Shown: in pieces, positions 34,171 to 43,185 of the stretch | How the letters are laid out: each line of letters opens with the position of its first letter | Position numbering within the stretch: the stretch's first letter is position 1 | Origin: Gilliamella sp. ESL0441 | GTDB lineage: Bacteria; Pseudomonadota; Gammaproteobacteria; Enterobacterales; Orbaceae | Assembly: GCF_019469185.1 (NCBI RefSeq) | Contig: NZ_CP048264.1 | Coordinates: 186,001-250,000 of the forward strand | Direction: 5' to 3' | DNA: 64,000 nucleotides | Program-made: the position numbers and the translations under genes | Notes under the pieces: model-generated | What the model saw: only the letters and a program-made list of their open reading frames with translations | Database searches by the model: none | What the model was told of the DNA's origin: nothing

Positions 34171-35892
34171 ATGTCATTAAAAAAATCAGTTGCACAAATT
34201 ATTATCGAAGTCTTAGAGGAAGCTGGTGTGAAACACTGTTATGGTATTGTGGGTGATACACTCAATTACATTACCAGTGCCATTAAAAAAAGTGACATTG
34301 AGTGGGTGCATGTTCGACACGAAGAAGTTGGAGCTTTTGCAGCAGGAGCCGAGGCTTATCTGACTAATCAGCTAACTGCATGTGCTGGTTCTTGTGGGCC
34401 GGGAAGCTTACATTTTATCAATGGTATTTATGAAGCTCAGCGCAATAAAGCACCTGTTATTCTCTTAGCCAGTCAACTGGTTACCTCACAACAGGGAACA
34501 GATTTTCCGCAAGAAGTTGATTTTGAATCTGTTTATAAAAATTGTTCTGTCTTTTGTCGTCAAATTAACGATCCTACTCAAGCAAGACAGATTACGACGG
34601 CTGCCGTTCAAGCTGCAATAAATCAACGTGGCGTTGCTGTTCTGGTTATTCCTTATAATATTAGTTTAGAAAAAGTGGAAGATAAAAGTGGGCATAAAAT
34701 TTATCATCCTAATCCGATCATTCGCCCATCAGATACAGAGCTTGCCCAAATTGCAGAAATCTTAAATAAAAATCAAAAAGTGGCTATTTTTGCCGGACAA
34801 GGCGCAAATGGCGCTCATGATGAATTAATCGCACTTGCCGAAAAATTGAAATCGCCCATTGTGCATACATCAAGAGGTAAGGATTTTGTTGAATACAATA
34901 ACCCTTACAATGTCGGTATGACGGGTATGTTTGGCGTTGAATCAGGATTAACCGCCATTAAAGAGTGTGATGTGCTGCTAATGTTAGGCGCTGATTTTGC
35001 ATGGTCTCAATTTTACCCAAATGATGCCACCATTATTCAAGTTGATATCGATGCAACTCACCTTGGTCGACGTCATCCAGTGAGTGTAGGTGTTGTTGGC
35101 AGTAGTCAACCTACTTTGGCGGCTTTAATCCCTTTAGTTGAAGAAAAACAAGATGCTGCATTTTTAGAAAAATGCCGCCAATTATATATGAAAGCAATGG
35201 ATAAATTGAACAAAAAAGCCATGCCTTCAAAATCAACGATTCATCCGCAATATTTAACGGAATTAGTTGATAAATATGCTAATGATGATGCTGTTCTATG
35301 TGCTGATGTGGGTTCAGCAATGGTTTGGGCTTGTCGACACTTTAATACTAATGGAAAAAGACGCACGGTCATCAGTTTAAAACATGGCACCATGGCTAAT
35401 GCTATGCCACAAGCTTTAGGCGTACAAAAAGCATTTCCTAACCGACAAGTGATAACGCTATCGGGTGATGGTGGCATTAGTATGCTATTAGGGGATTTAC
35501 TGACGACTATTCAAGAACAGTTACCGATAAAAATTATTGTATTAAATAACAGCTCTCTCAACTTTGTCGAATTAGAGCAAAAAGTAGAAGGAATTGTGGA
35601 TCATTACACCGATTTACACAATCCAGACTTTGCTAAAGTGGCTAGTGCAATGGGACTGTTTTCGATCAGAGTAGAAGATTCAGATTTACTTGAAGCAGCG
35701 ATGCAATCATTTTTAGCACATTCTGGACCTGCCTTATTAGATGTCAAAACAAGTGCTAATGAGCTTGTTATGCCACCGGAAATTCAAGCGTCTCAAGTGA
35801 TGGGAATGGCGCTATATAGCGTCAAAGCATCATTGAGTGGCAAAATGGGGGATGTTGTAAATTTATTAGTGGATAATTTTATTAAAAAATAA
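34171..35892 (+). CDS. poxB: Pyruvate dehydrogenase (quinone) / pyruvate oxidase
   Basis: PoxB is a peripheral membrane flavoenzyme that oxidises pyruvate to acetate and CO2 and passes electrons to quinone. It has three TPP-enzyme domains: the Pyr domain with the catalytic Glu in RHEEVGAFAAGAE (near 55), the FAD/central domain, and the PP domain with the TPP motif GDGGISMLLGDL...NNSSLNF. The C-terminal helix, which binds lipid in E. coli, is present (GDVVNLLVDNFIKK). The ATG at 34171 follows AGGAGA. It could provide acetate-forming respiration at low oxygen. Confidence 0.9.
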   Translation: MSLKKSVAQIIIEVLEEAGVKHCYGIVGDTLNYITSAIKKSDIEWVHVRHEEVGAFAAGAEAYLTNQLTACAGSCGPGSLHFINGIYEAQRNKAPVILLASQLVTSQQGTDFPQEVDFESVYKNCSVFCRQINDPTQARQITTAAVQAAINQRGVAVLVIPYNISLEKVEDKSGHKIYHPNPIIRPSDTELAQIAEILNKNQKVAIFAGQGANGAHDELIALAEKLKSPIVHTSRGKDFVEYNNPYNVGMTGMFGVESGLTAIKECDVLLMLGADFAWSQFYPNDATIIQVDIDATHLGRRHPVSVGVVGSSQPTLAALIPLVEEKQDAAFLEKCRQLYMKAMDKLNKKAMPSKSTIHPQYLTELVDKYANDDAVLCADVGSAMVWACRHFNTNGKRRTVISLKHGTMANAMPQALGVQKAFPNRQVITLSGDGGISMLLGDLLTTIQEQLPIKIIVLNNSSLNFVELEQKVEGIVDHYTDLHNPDFAKVASAMGLFSIRVEDSDLLEAAMQSFLAHSGPALLDVKTSANELVMPPEIQASQVMGMALYSVKASLSGKMGDVVNLLVDNFIKK

Positions 35893-35910
35893 TGTTAAAT
35901 TATCTCGATT

Positions 35911-35935
35911 ATTCTGCCGATACCATCGGCAGAAT
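35911..35935. terminator. Hairpin between convergent poxB and gluconokinase
   Basis: A perfect 10-bp inverted repeat (ATTCTGCCGA, 5-nt loop, TCGGCAGAAT) lies 18 bases after the poxB stop. No long T-tract. Confidence 0.6.
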
Positions 35936-35986
35936 AGTTGATGATACATTACCAACTGATTAACAATAATTGCAGAAAGTGATGGT

Positions 35987-36514
35987 TTAGCTGTAACAGA
36001 TTTTCTGTATGATACATTCGGTATCATTGACTACATCGGCTAAAGGTTGTTCGATATTAACGGTATAAACATCGTTTTCATCTCGAGATGGTTCTTCTAA
36101 AGTATCAAATTGGGATTGTAACATTCCCGTTTTTTGATAATGACCTTGACGTTCAGCTAAACGGTTTGCAATGACCTCAAACCCACCTTTTAAATAAATA
36201 AAATGAATATTTTTATTTTCGCCTCGAATAATATCTCGGTATTGTTTTTTTAACGCTGAGCAGATAATAATTGAAATTGGATTAACATTGCTCATGGCAA
36301 ATACTGCATCACTAATTAAACGAAGCCACGGCATTCTATCTTCATCATCTAGAGGCATACCACTGCGCATTTTTAAAATATTGGCTTTAGGATGTAAAAA
36401 ATCACCATCTAAAAAAGCGGCATCAAGATCATAAGCCACATGTTTGGCAACAGCTGATTTACCACTTCCTGATACCCCCATTAATACAAACACCTGTTGA
36501 GTTTTTTGTGACAC
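35987..36514 (-). CDS. gntK: Gluconokinase
   Basis: This 175-residue P-loop kinase phosphorylates D-gluconate to 6-phosphogluconate, feeding the pentose-phosphate or Entner-Doudoroff route. The Walker A motif is GVSGSGKS (13-20). LDGDFLHPKANILKM and the GMPLDDEDRMPWL segment are typical of GntK/IdnK. No gluconate permease or GntR regulator is adjacent. The gene could equally be named idnK, so the symbol is assigned by family only. Confidence 0.85.
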   Translation of the reverse strand: MSQKTQQVFVLMGVSGSGKSAVAKHVAYDLDAAFLDGDFLHPKANILKMRSGMPLDDEDRMPWLRLISDAVFAMSNVNPISIIICSALKKQYRDIIRGENKNIHFIYLKGGFEVIANRLAERQGHYQKTGMLQSQFDTLEEPSRDENDVYTVNIEQPLADVVNDTECIIQKICYS

Positions 36515-36591
36515 AAAGACCTCTTACCTTTCCGTTTTTTATCAATAATATTCTGAGTATTTTAATGATATTTTCAATATCGAGAACGCGC

Positions 36592-36613
36592 TTTTGTGAT
36601 GAAGATCATGAAC
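36592..36613. promoter_or_regulatory. CRP-like site upstream of gatA
   Basis: TGTGA-TGAAGA-TCATG (36595-36610). The left half is perfect and the right half has 3 of 5. A weaker second site with a perfect right half (GATCACA) lies at about 36666-36687. Cyclic-AMP control of a galactitol PTS operon would be expected. Confidence 0.5.
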
Positions 36614-36703
36614 TATATTATGCCCAATCATAAATTTATCACAATCAATTTCAAATTTTACTTAAAAAATAGATTTCGATCACAAAAATAATAATTGCCA
36701 TTT

Positions 36704-36756
36704 GCTTTTAAATTCGAAAGAAAATAATCTTTCATTATAGCTTTTGATTTCGAAAG
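36704..36756. promoter_or_regulatory. Direct repeats, candidate GatR operators
   Basis: GCTTTTAAATTCGAAAG (36704-36720) and GCTTTTGATTTCGAAAG (36740-36756) agree at 15 of 17 positions and are 36 bases apart. They lie 42 bases upstream of gatA. The core GATTTCGAAA recurs once more just before gatR (40147-40156). This distribution suggests the binding motif of the DeoR-family regulator encoded in the cluster. Confidence 0.55.
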
Positions 36757-36798
36757 TATTATTAAAAAAATGAAGAAAGGCAATAAGGGTGATCAAAG

Positions 36799-37248
36799 AT
36801 GAACAAATGTCAGCTCTTTATCGAAGATGATCTTCGATTTAACAATGAACAAGAAGTGCTTACTTATATTAGTGAACAACTACAACGAAAAGGGATTGTC
36901 AAAAAAAGTCATTTAGAAGCATTGATAGAAAGGGAAAAAACATTTCCAACGGGTATTGCGCTTGATGGTTATGCGGTTGCCATTCCTCATTGTGAAGCTA
37001 AGCATGCTATATCGCCGGCTATCTTTATTGTTCGAACACTATCACCTGTTGCGTTTAATCGAGCAGATGAAGACAGTATTGTAGAGGTTTCATTAATCAT
37101 TTCACTGGTCGTGACTTCACCAGAAGATCAACTCACGCTTTTAAAAGCATTATTTTCAAATTTACAAGATAAAGAGTTCTATCACTTCTTATTAAATGCA
37201 CAGCAAGGTCAGATAGCTGAGCGATTTAATAACGTGATATTTAATTAG
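36799..37248 (+). CDS. gatA: PTS galactitol-type enzyme IIA
   Basis: A 149-residue IIA protein of the fructose/mannitol superfamily, galactitol subgroup. It carries phosphate from HPr on His64 ([12 protein letters not shown]) to the IIB component. It is the first gene of gatABC and is followed 20 bases later by gatB. AAAGG lies upstream. Confidence 0.88.
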   Translation: MNKCQLFIEDDLRFNNEQEVLTYISEQLQRKGIVKKSHLEALIEREKTFPTGIALDGYAVAIPHCEAKHAISPAIFIVRTLSPVAFNRADEDSIVEVSLIISLVVTSPEDQLTLLKALFSNLQDKEFYHFLLNAQQGQIAERFNNVIFN

Positions 37249-37268
37249 AAAGTTGTTTAGGAGGCATT

Positions 37269-37553
37269 ATGAAAAAAAAGATTATTGTTGCGTGTGGTGG
37301 TGCAGTTGCAACATCAACTTTGGCTGCAGAAGAGATAAAAGAACTCTGCAAAGAAAATAATATTAAGTTAGATCTTGTTCAGTGTCGTATTAATGAAATT
37401 AATACTTTTATTGATGATGTCGATTTGATCTGTACTACAGCCAGAATGGATCAAACTTTTGGTGATATCCCGATTGTACACGGTATGCCTTTTGTTTCGG
37501 GGGTAGGGATTGATCAGCTAAAAGATAAAATATTGTCGATTCTAAAAGGATAA
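37269..37553 (+). CDS. gatB: PTS galactitol-type enzyme IIB
   Basis: A 94-residue IIB protein with a P-loop-like phosphocysteine site Cys9 ([16 protein letters not shown]). It transfers phosphate from GatA to the sugar bound by GatC. It is preceded by TTAGGAGG and is 4 bases from gatC. Confidence 0.9.
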   Translation: MKKKIIVACGGAVATSTLAAEEIKELCKENNIKLDLVQCRINEINTFIDDVDLICTTARMDQTFGDIPIVHGMPFVSGVGIDQLKDKILSILKG

Positions 37554-37557
37554 GTAT

Positions 37558-38910
37558 ATGTTTACCGAAATTATGCAGTACATTTTGGATCTTGGCCCTT
37601 CAGTCATGTTGCCGATTGTGATTATTCTCTTTTCGTTAGTGTTAAGAATGAAAGTGGGTGATGCCTTAAAAGCTGGCATTCATATAGGCATCGGTTTTGT
37701 TGGAATCGGTTTGGTTGTGGGGTTGCTCACAAGTTCAGTTGGACCAGCAGCAAAAGCCATGGCAGAAAGATTTGATATCAGTTTGAATGTTATTGATGTT
37801 GGTTGGCCCGGCGCTGCGCCGATGACATGGGCATCACAAATTGCTTTAGTTGCAATTCCCATTGCTATAGCCGTCAATATTGTGATGTTGGTTTCTAAAC
37901 TCACTCGAGTTGTTAATGTTGATATTTGGAATATTTGGCACATGACCTTTACTGGTGCACTGGTTTATATCGCATCTGGATCCTACTGGTTAGGTATCGC
38001 AGGCGTGATTGTCCATGCCATTATTGCTTATAAGCTAGGGGATTGGTTTGCCAAAGATACTAAAGAGTTTTTTGAACTTGAAGGTATTGCTGTTCCGCAT
38101 GGCACATCTGCTTATTGTGGACCAATTGCGGTATTTGTTGATGCTGTGATTGAGAAAATACCTGTTATTAATAAGATTAACTTTAACGCCGTTGACATGC
38201 AAAAAAGATTTGGCGCGTTTGGCGAACCGGTCACTGTTGGATTATTTATGGGGATCTTGTTAGGAATATTAGCCGGATATGGCGTTAAAGAGACATTACA
38301 ACTTGCTATTCAAACAGCCGCAGTAATGTTATTGATGCCACGCGTAATTAAACCGATTATGGATGGCTTAACACCAATATCTAAACAGGCACGTAAACAT
38401 TTACAATCTAAATTTGGTGGGCAAGATTTTCTTATTGGTTTAGATCCTGCTCTACTATTAGGACATTCAACCGTTGTTTCGGCTAGTTTAATTTTTATTC
38501 CTTTAAGTATTTTTATCGCCATTATATTACCGGGTAATGAGGTCTTACCCTTTGGGGATTTAGCAACGATTGGCTTCTTCATTGCGATGGGGGTAGCGAT
38601 TCACCAAGGTAATTTATTTAGAATTATTCTTTCTGGTTCCATCATCATTGCTATCACGCTATGGATTGCTACACAAATGATTCCGCTTACGACCCAATTA
38701 GCCCTCAATGCAGGTACGATCAATTCCGATACCGGTATTTCAGTCGGTGCTATGGATCAAGGTGGATCGCCTATTACTTATATCATGGTTCAACTAGTCA
38801 ATTTGAAACAACCTATTGGATTTATCGCTATTGGAATTTTCTATCTTTTCTGCCTATTTTTAACATGGAAACGAGCTCGAAAATATCAAGGTGCAACTGG
38901 GCAAAATTAA
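37558..38910 (+). CDS. gatC: PTS galactitol-type permease IIC
   Basis: A 450-residue membrane permease with about ten hydrophobic segments that moves galactitol (or a similar polyol) in as its 1-phosphate. FVGIGLVVGLLTSSVGPAAK and DVGWPGAAPMTWASQIALVA are characteristic of the GatC family. Substrate specificity is inferred from the neighbouring dehydrogenase and aldolase genes. Confidence 0.9.
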   Translation: MFTEIMQYILDLGPSVMLPIVIILFSLVLRMKVGDALKAGIHIGIGFVGIGLVVGLLTSSVGPAAKAMAERFDISLNVIDVGWPGAAPMTWASQIALVAIPIAIAVNIVMLVSKLTRVVNVDIWNIWHMTFTGALVYIASGSYWLGIAGVIVHAIIAYKLGDWFAKDTKEFFELEGIAVPHGTSAYCGPIAVFVDAVIEKIPVINKINFNAVDMQKRFGAFGEPVTVGLFMGILLGILAGYGVKETLQLAIQTAAVMLLMPRVIKPIMDGLTPISKQARKHLQSKFGGQDFLIGLDPALLLGHSTVVSASLIFIPLSIFIAIILPGNEVLPFGDLATIGFFIAMGVAIHQGNLFRIILSGSIIIAITLWIATQMIPLTTQLALNAGTINSDTGISVGAMDQGGSPITYIMVQLVNLKQPIGFIAIGIFYLFCLFLTWKRARKYQGATGQN

Positions 38911-38965
38911 GTAAATAGAGGCGATAAACACTAAGCAATAAGTTATTGAAATGAAGTTGATTTCT

Positions 38966-38995
38966 ATGCTTTCACTGAAATGTCAGTGAAAGCAT
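38966..38995. repeat. Long perfect hairpin between gatC and gatD
   Basis: ATGCTTTCACTGA and TCAGTGAAAGCAT form a 13-bp perfect stem with a 4-nt AATG loop, in a 122-base intercistronic gap. There is no T-run, so it may be an mRNA-stabilising or partial-termination element that lowers the level of downstream genes. Confidence 0.75.
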
Positions 38996-39032
38996 GCATT
39001 AACAAAATTGATTATTTAAAAAGGAACATAAA

Positions 39033-40076
39033 ATGAAAGTGATTCTAGTCAATGAAGGAGGTACGTTATCTATAAAGGATATTCCAGTACCCCAAATAAT
39101 CTCACCGGATCAGATTTTAGTTAAAGTCGCTTATTCGGGATTGTGTGGCTCGGATATACCTCGAATATTTCATCATGGCGCACATTTTTACCCTATTACA
39201 CTGGGGCATGAATTTAGTGGTGTTGTGACAGAATTAGGTAGCGGTGTGACCGAATTTGAAATAGGTGATTTAATCTCATGTGCCCCTTTATTGCCATGCT
39301 TTGCTTGTGATGAGTGTAAAAAACATTATTACTCGCTTTGTAAGCACTATACCTTTGTTGGCTCAAGAATAACGGGGGGATTTGCTGAGTATATTTTATT
39401 AAATAAAAAAAATGCCTTTAAATTGCCAAAAGGCGTTACACCACTTCAAGGGGCTTTTTTCGAACCAATGACAGTGGGAATGCATGCCATTTTATTAGCT
39501 GGTGGTTGCCAAGATAAAAACGTGGTCATTGTAGGCGGCGGTACAATTGGATTGCTTGCTATGCAATGCGCAAAAGCAATGGGTGCCAACACGGTAACTG
39601 TTCTTGATATTAATGACGATCGCCTTCTGCTAGCTAAACGCTTAGGCGCAGATCAGGTCTATAACTCAAAAGACCTTACAGCAGATGAAATTTATCAAGC
39701 ATTATCAATCAATCGGTTTGATCAGTTGGTATTAGAAACGGCTGGATCACCGATTACCGTTAAACTCGCCATTGAGATTGCTGGCCCACGAGCTCAAATT
39801 GGTTTGGTTGGCACTTTACATAATGATCTGACGCTTTCAGAAAAAATATTTAGTTTAATTTTACGAAAAGAACTACAAATTTTAGGTAGTTGGATGAATT
39901 ATTCTGCGCCATGGCCAGGCAAAGAGTGGCAACTGGTAAGCCAATTTTTTGTAGAAGGAAAAATAAAACTGGATGAACTGGTTGCCGGTATCGGTGATTT
40001 TGATTCGTTTATTGAGCAAGTTACCAGTTTAAATGGGCGAGCCATGAATGGAAAAATATTGCTCAACTGCAATTAA
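39033..40076 (+). CDS. gatD: Galactitol-1-phosphate 5-dehydrogenase
   Basis: A 347-residue zinc-dependent MDR dehydrogenase that oxidises galactitol-1-phosphate to tagatose-6-phosphate. Catalytic zinc ligands are visible at SGLCGSD and in GHEFSG. The structural zinc cysteines are CAPLLPCFACDECKKHYYSLC-like, here at about 89-110. The NAD-binding VIVGGGTIGLLAMQ lies near 167. It follows gatC after the hairpin gap. Confidence 0.9.
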   Translation: MKVILVNEGGTLSIKDIPVPQIISPDQILVKVAYSGLCGSDIPRIFHHGAHFYPITLGHEFSGVVTELGSGVTEFEIGDLISCAPLLPCFACDECKKHYYSLCKHYTFVGSRITGGFAEYILLNKKNAFKLPKGVTPLQGAFFEPMTVGMHAILLAGGCQDKNVVIVGGGTIGLLAMQCAKAMGANTVTVLDINDDRLLLAKRLGADQVYNSKDLTADEIYQALSINRFDQLVLETAGSPITVKLAIEIAGPRAQIGLVGTLHNDLTLSEKIFSLILRKELQILGSWMNYSAPWPGKEWQLVSQFFVEGKIKLDELVAGIGDFDSFIEQVTSLNGRAMNGKILLNCN

Positions 40077-40168
40077 CTATTGATTAACGTCAATCATTGA
40101 AAATGAAAACTTATCTTTTGATTTTGTTTGTTATACACTGCTGAAAAGATTTCGAAAAAGGAAATATT

Positions 40169-40942
40169 ATGAACGCAAGTGAAAGACGCCAACAAATTAT
40201 AGATATTCTTAATATGAAAGGTACGGTATTGGTCAGTGATCTGTCAGAACAGTATGGTGTTTCTGAAGTGACCATTAGAACAGACCTTAGATTATTAGAA
40301 AAACAAGGCGTGCTAAGCCGATTTCATGGTGGTGCAACCAAAATTATTGACAATGATGACATCAAGTCATTTAAAGAATTGCAATTAGAAGAACGTTATC
40401 AGCGATTTATTGAAGCTAAAAAACGCATTGCAATTGAAGCAGTTAAACATGTTAAAGAAGGCGATATTATTATTTTAGATAGTGGTAGCACCACGATGTT
40501 GATAGCTGAAGAACTGGTTAAATTAAAGCATATCACTGTCATTACCAATAGTCTTACCTCTGCTTTTATTCTCTCCGACAATAGTGACATTATGTTATTT
40601 ATATGTGGCGGAACACTCAGACACAAGACTCGCTCTTTTCATGGAAAAATTGCTGAGCAATCGTTAGACGGCATCTCTGCTGATATTTTATTTGTCGGCG
40701 CAGATGGAATCGATGCAAAACGAGGAATAACAACGTTTAATGAAGGTTACACCATTAGTAATATTATGGCAAATGCCGCTAAAAAAGTCGTCGCAGTTTT
40801 AGATTCATCTAAATTTGGACGCAATGGAATCAACATCGTGTTACCGCTCAATAAATTAGACACTATCATTACGGATTCGGGTATTGATGATAGGTGTCGA
40901 CAAGAATTTGAGCAGCAAGGCGTCAATTTAATAGCGGTTTAA
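40169..40942 (+). CDS. gatR: DeoR-family transcriptional repressor of the gat cluster
   Basis: A 257-residue DeoR-family regulator. The N-terminal winged helix has RRQQIIDILNMKGTVLVSDL, with VSEVTIRTDLRLLEKQGVLSR as recognition helix. The C-terminal sugar-phosphate sensor domain (DeoRC, with DSGSTTMLIAEEL) is intact. It probably responds to tagatose-6-phosphate or a related phosphate. A copy of GATTTCGAAA lies 12 bases before the start, which suggests autoregulation. Confidence 0.85.
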   Translation: MNASERRQQIIDILNMKGTVLVSDLSEQYGVSEVTIRTDLRLLEKQGVLSRFHGGATKIIDNDDIKSFKELQLEERYQRFIEAKKRIAIEAVKHVKEGDIIILDSGSTTMLIAEELVKLKHITVITNSLTSAFILSDNSDIMLFICGGTLRHKTRSFHGKIAEQSLDGISADILFVGADGIDAKRGITTFNEGYTISNIMANAAKKVVAVLDSSKFGRNGINIVLPLNKLDTIITDSGIDDRCRQEFEQQGVNLIAV

Positions 40943-41117
40943 GATATTTTTCTGGTCATGGTGTACTACTTTTTTAAGACAATTGAGTGGAGCGAAAAAC
41001 GTTATTTTCATCAATACGGTTTAAGTCTTTTTTAACCAGTTGAAAATAGGTGTTAGTTTAAAGATTACGGTTGCTCAATGGTTATTTCTCACAAAGCATT
41101 AACATGTAGGTGAGAAT

Positions 41118-42056
41118 ATGATATTAACGATTACAATGAATCCTTCAGTGGATATCGCATACCCTTTAAATAAATTAATTATTGATGATATTAATCGGGT
41201 ATCGAATGTAAAAAAGACAGCTGGTGGTAAAGGGCTTAACGTGACCCGAGGTATAAAATTTTCTGGTATACCTGTTTTAGCCTCTGGCATTATTGGTGGA
41301 ACAACTGGTGAATACATAAAAAAGCAGTTAGACAAAGATAACATTGCTTATTGCTTTTATATAACTAAACAGGAGTCAAGAAACTGCATTGCTATTTTGC
41401 ATGAAGGCAATCAAACCGAAATTTTAGAGTCAGGCCCAGAGTTGGACAGTAATGATGTTGAACAATTTCTGAACCATTATGAAACCATGCTTGAGCAAGC
41501 CAAAATCATCACAATATCGGGGTCATTGCCTCAAGGTTTTCCCATCGATTTTTATGTCAAATTGATTGAACAAGCTGAAAAACGTCAAATTCCGGTGTTG
41601 TTAGATTCATCAGGCAAAATGCTCTATGCAACACTGATTTCAAAACACAAACCTTATTTAATCAAGCCAAATAAAGAAGAATTACAACAAATCATTGAGA
41701 TGAAGATTGATGCGGATGATACCCATTCATTAATCCAGGCACTCAACCATCCGTTATTAAGTGACATTCCGATTATTGTTATCTCATTAGGGAAAAATGG
41801 AGCGTTTGCGCGTTGCCATCATCAATATTATCAAGCCTCAATTCCCCAAATTAAGGTCATTAATCCGGTGGGATCAGGAGATATTACTTTAGCTGGGCTG
41901 GCAGTCAGCTTGCATGAAAATGAATCGATTGAAATGATGTTAGCTCGAGCTATGACGATGGGAATGCTCAATGCCATGGAATCACAGACAGGGTTTGTGA
42001 ATATGCGTCATTACGACCACTATTATCAACAAGTGAAAATTACAAAAATTATCTAA
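41118..42056 (+). CDS. PfkB-family sugar-phosphate kinase, probably tagatose-6-phosphate kinase
   Basis: A 312-residue PfkB/1-phosphofructokinase-family kinase (LacC/FruK subgroup). GGKGLNVTRGI lies at the N-terminal substrate site. The C-terminal ATP/anion-hole motif is NPVGSGDITLAGLA with the catalytic Asp. Between gatR and gatY the natural reaction is tagatose-6-phosphate to tagatose-1,6-bisphosphate. A 1-phosphofructokinase is possible from sequence alone. In E. coli this step uses housekeeping PfkA or unlinked kinases, so a dedicated linked kinase is notable. Confidence 0.82.
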   Translation: MILTITMNPSVDIAYPLNKLIIDDINRVSNVKKTAGGKGLNVTRGIKFSGIPVLASGIIGGTTGEYIKKQLDKDNIAYCFYITKQESRNCIAILHEGNQTEILESGPELDSNDVEQFLNHYETMLEQAKIITISGSLPQGFPIDFYVKLIEQAEKRQIPVLLDSSGKMLYATLISKHKPYLIKPNKEELQQIIEMKIDADDTHSLIQALNHPLLSDIPIIVISLGKNGAFARCHHQYYQASIPQIKVINPVGSGDITLAGLAVSLHENESIEMMLARAMTMGMLNAMESQTGFVNMRHYDHYYQQVKITKII

Positions 42057-42083
42057 AAATATAAGGTTAATTAGGAGTGACTT

Positions 42084-42938
42084 ATGTATCTTATTTCTAG
42101 TCAAGAGATGTTAAAAAAAGCCCAACGTGAAAAATATGCCGTACCTGCGTTTAATATACACAATTTGGAAACCATTCAAGTTGTGGTTGATACAGCTAAA
42201 AAAATGGAATCACCGGTTATACTCGCAGCAACACCGTCAACTTATCAATATGCAGGCACACCCTACTTAATTAATATTTGCAAAACCGCAGCACAAATGC
42301 TGCGCTTTCCATTTGCGTTACATTTGGATCACCACGAAAACATCAGTGATATCAAAGAAAAAATTGAGGCAGGTATTCGCTCGATTATGATTGATGCTTC
42401 ACATCATCCCTATGAAGAAAATATTGAAATTGTGAAAAAAATGGTTGAATTTAGTCATCAATATAATGCAAGTGTTGAAGCCGAATTAGGTAGGCTTGGT
42501 GGGCAAGAAGATGATTTAATTGTTGAAGATAAAGAGAGTGCATTTACAGATCCGGATGCCGCCAAAGCGTATGTCGAGCGCACAGGTATCGATTCGCTGG
42601 CTGTTGCCATTGGTTCAGCTCATGGGCTCTATAAAGGTGAACCTAAACTTGATTTTGAACGGTTAGCCAAAATACGCGATAAAGTTGATATTCCACTGGT
42701 ATTACATGGCGCATCGGGTATCCCTGAAGTGATGGTAAAAAAATCGATTTCCTTAGGCATTTGTAAAGTGAATGTGGCAACGGAATTAAAAATTGCTTTT
42801 TCAGATGCGTTAAAGCTAGATTTTAATCATCACCCTGATGCTAACGATCCAAGACATTATATGCAACCAGCTAAATTAGCTATGGCTAAAATTGTGGAAG
42901 AAAAAATTCGCATTTGTGGAAGTGCAGGAAAATTATAA
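42084..42938 (+). CDS. gatY: Tagatose-1,6-bisphosphate aldolase (class II)
   Basis: A 284-residue class II zinc aldolase that splits tagatose-1,6-bisphosphate into DHAP and glyceraldehyde-3-phosphate. It starts [20 protein letters not shown]. The zinc and substrate motifs are [27 protein letters not shown] and [11 protein letters not shown]. Length and sequence match E. coli GatY/KbaY closely. In E. coli GatY needs the non-catalytic partner GatZ for full stability. No gatZ lies in this window, and the gene is 27 bases from the kinase. Confidence 0.92.
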   Translation: MYLISSQEMLKKAQREKYAVPAFNIHNLETIQVVVDTAKKMESPVILAATPSTYQYAGTPYLINICKTAAQMLRFPFALHLDHHENISDIKEKIEAGIRSIMIDASHHPYEENIEIVKKMVEFSHQYNASVEAELGRLGGQEDDLIVEDKESAFTDPDAAKAYVERTGIDSLAVAIGSAHGLYKGEPKLDFERLAKIRDKVDIPLVLHGASGIPEVMVKKSISLGICKVNVATELKIAFSDALKLDFNHHPDANDPRHYMQPAKLAMAKIVEEKIRICGSAGKL

Positions 42939-42984
42939 TAGAAAAGTATGGGTAATTAACTTGAAATGAGCGTTAATTTATTAC

Positions 42985-43007
42985 ACTGGCAGTCACTTAC
43001 TGTCAGT
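42985..43007 (+). terminator. Hairpin downstream of gatY
   Basis: ACTGGCAG and CTGTCAGT form an 8-bp stem with one G-T pair, 46 bases after the gatY stop. No T-run follows. Confidence 0.4.
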
Positions 43008-43140
43008 TATTAATGGGGGGTATGTATTGTCACTAAAAAGTGATTTTCATAGTTATAATGGTGAACTCATTTTATTTTTACAAAATGAGTGACTCACGGC
43101 TAACATCAAAATACCTCGTTAGGTTTTAGGATTTGATAGA

Positions 43141-43168
43141 GTGTGCTTAAGTGACTTTTTAAGCACAC
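43141..43168. terminator. Perfect hairpin between convergent gatY and agp
   Basis: GTGTGCTTAA, an 8-nt loop and TTAAGCACAC form a 10-bp stem 18 bases after the agp stop on the minus strand. It is likely the agp transcript end. Confidence 0.55.
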
Positions 43169-43185
43169 GATCGACAAAATTAATG

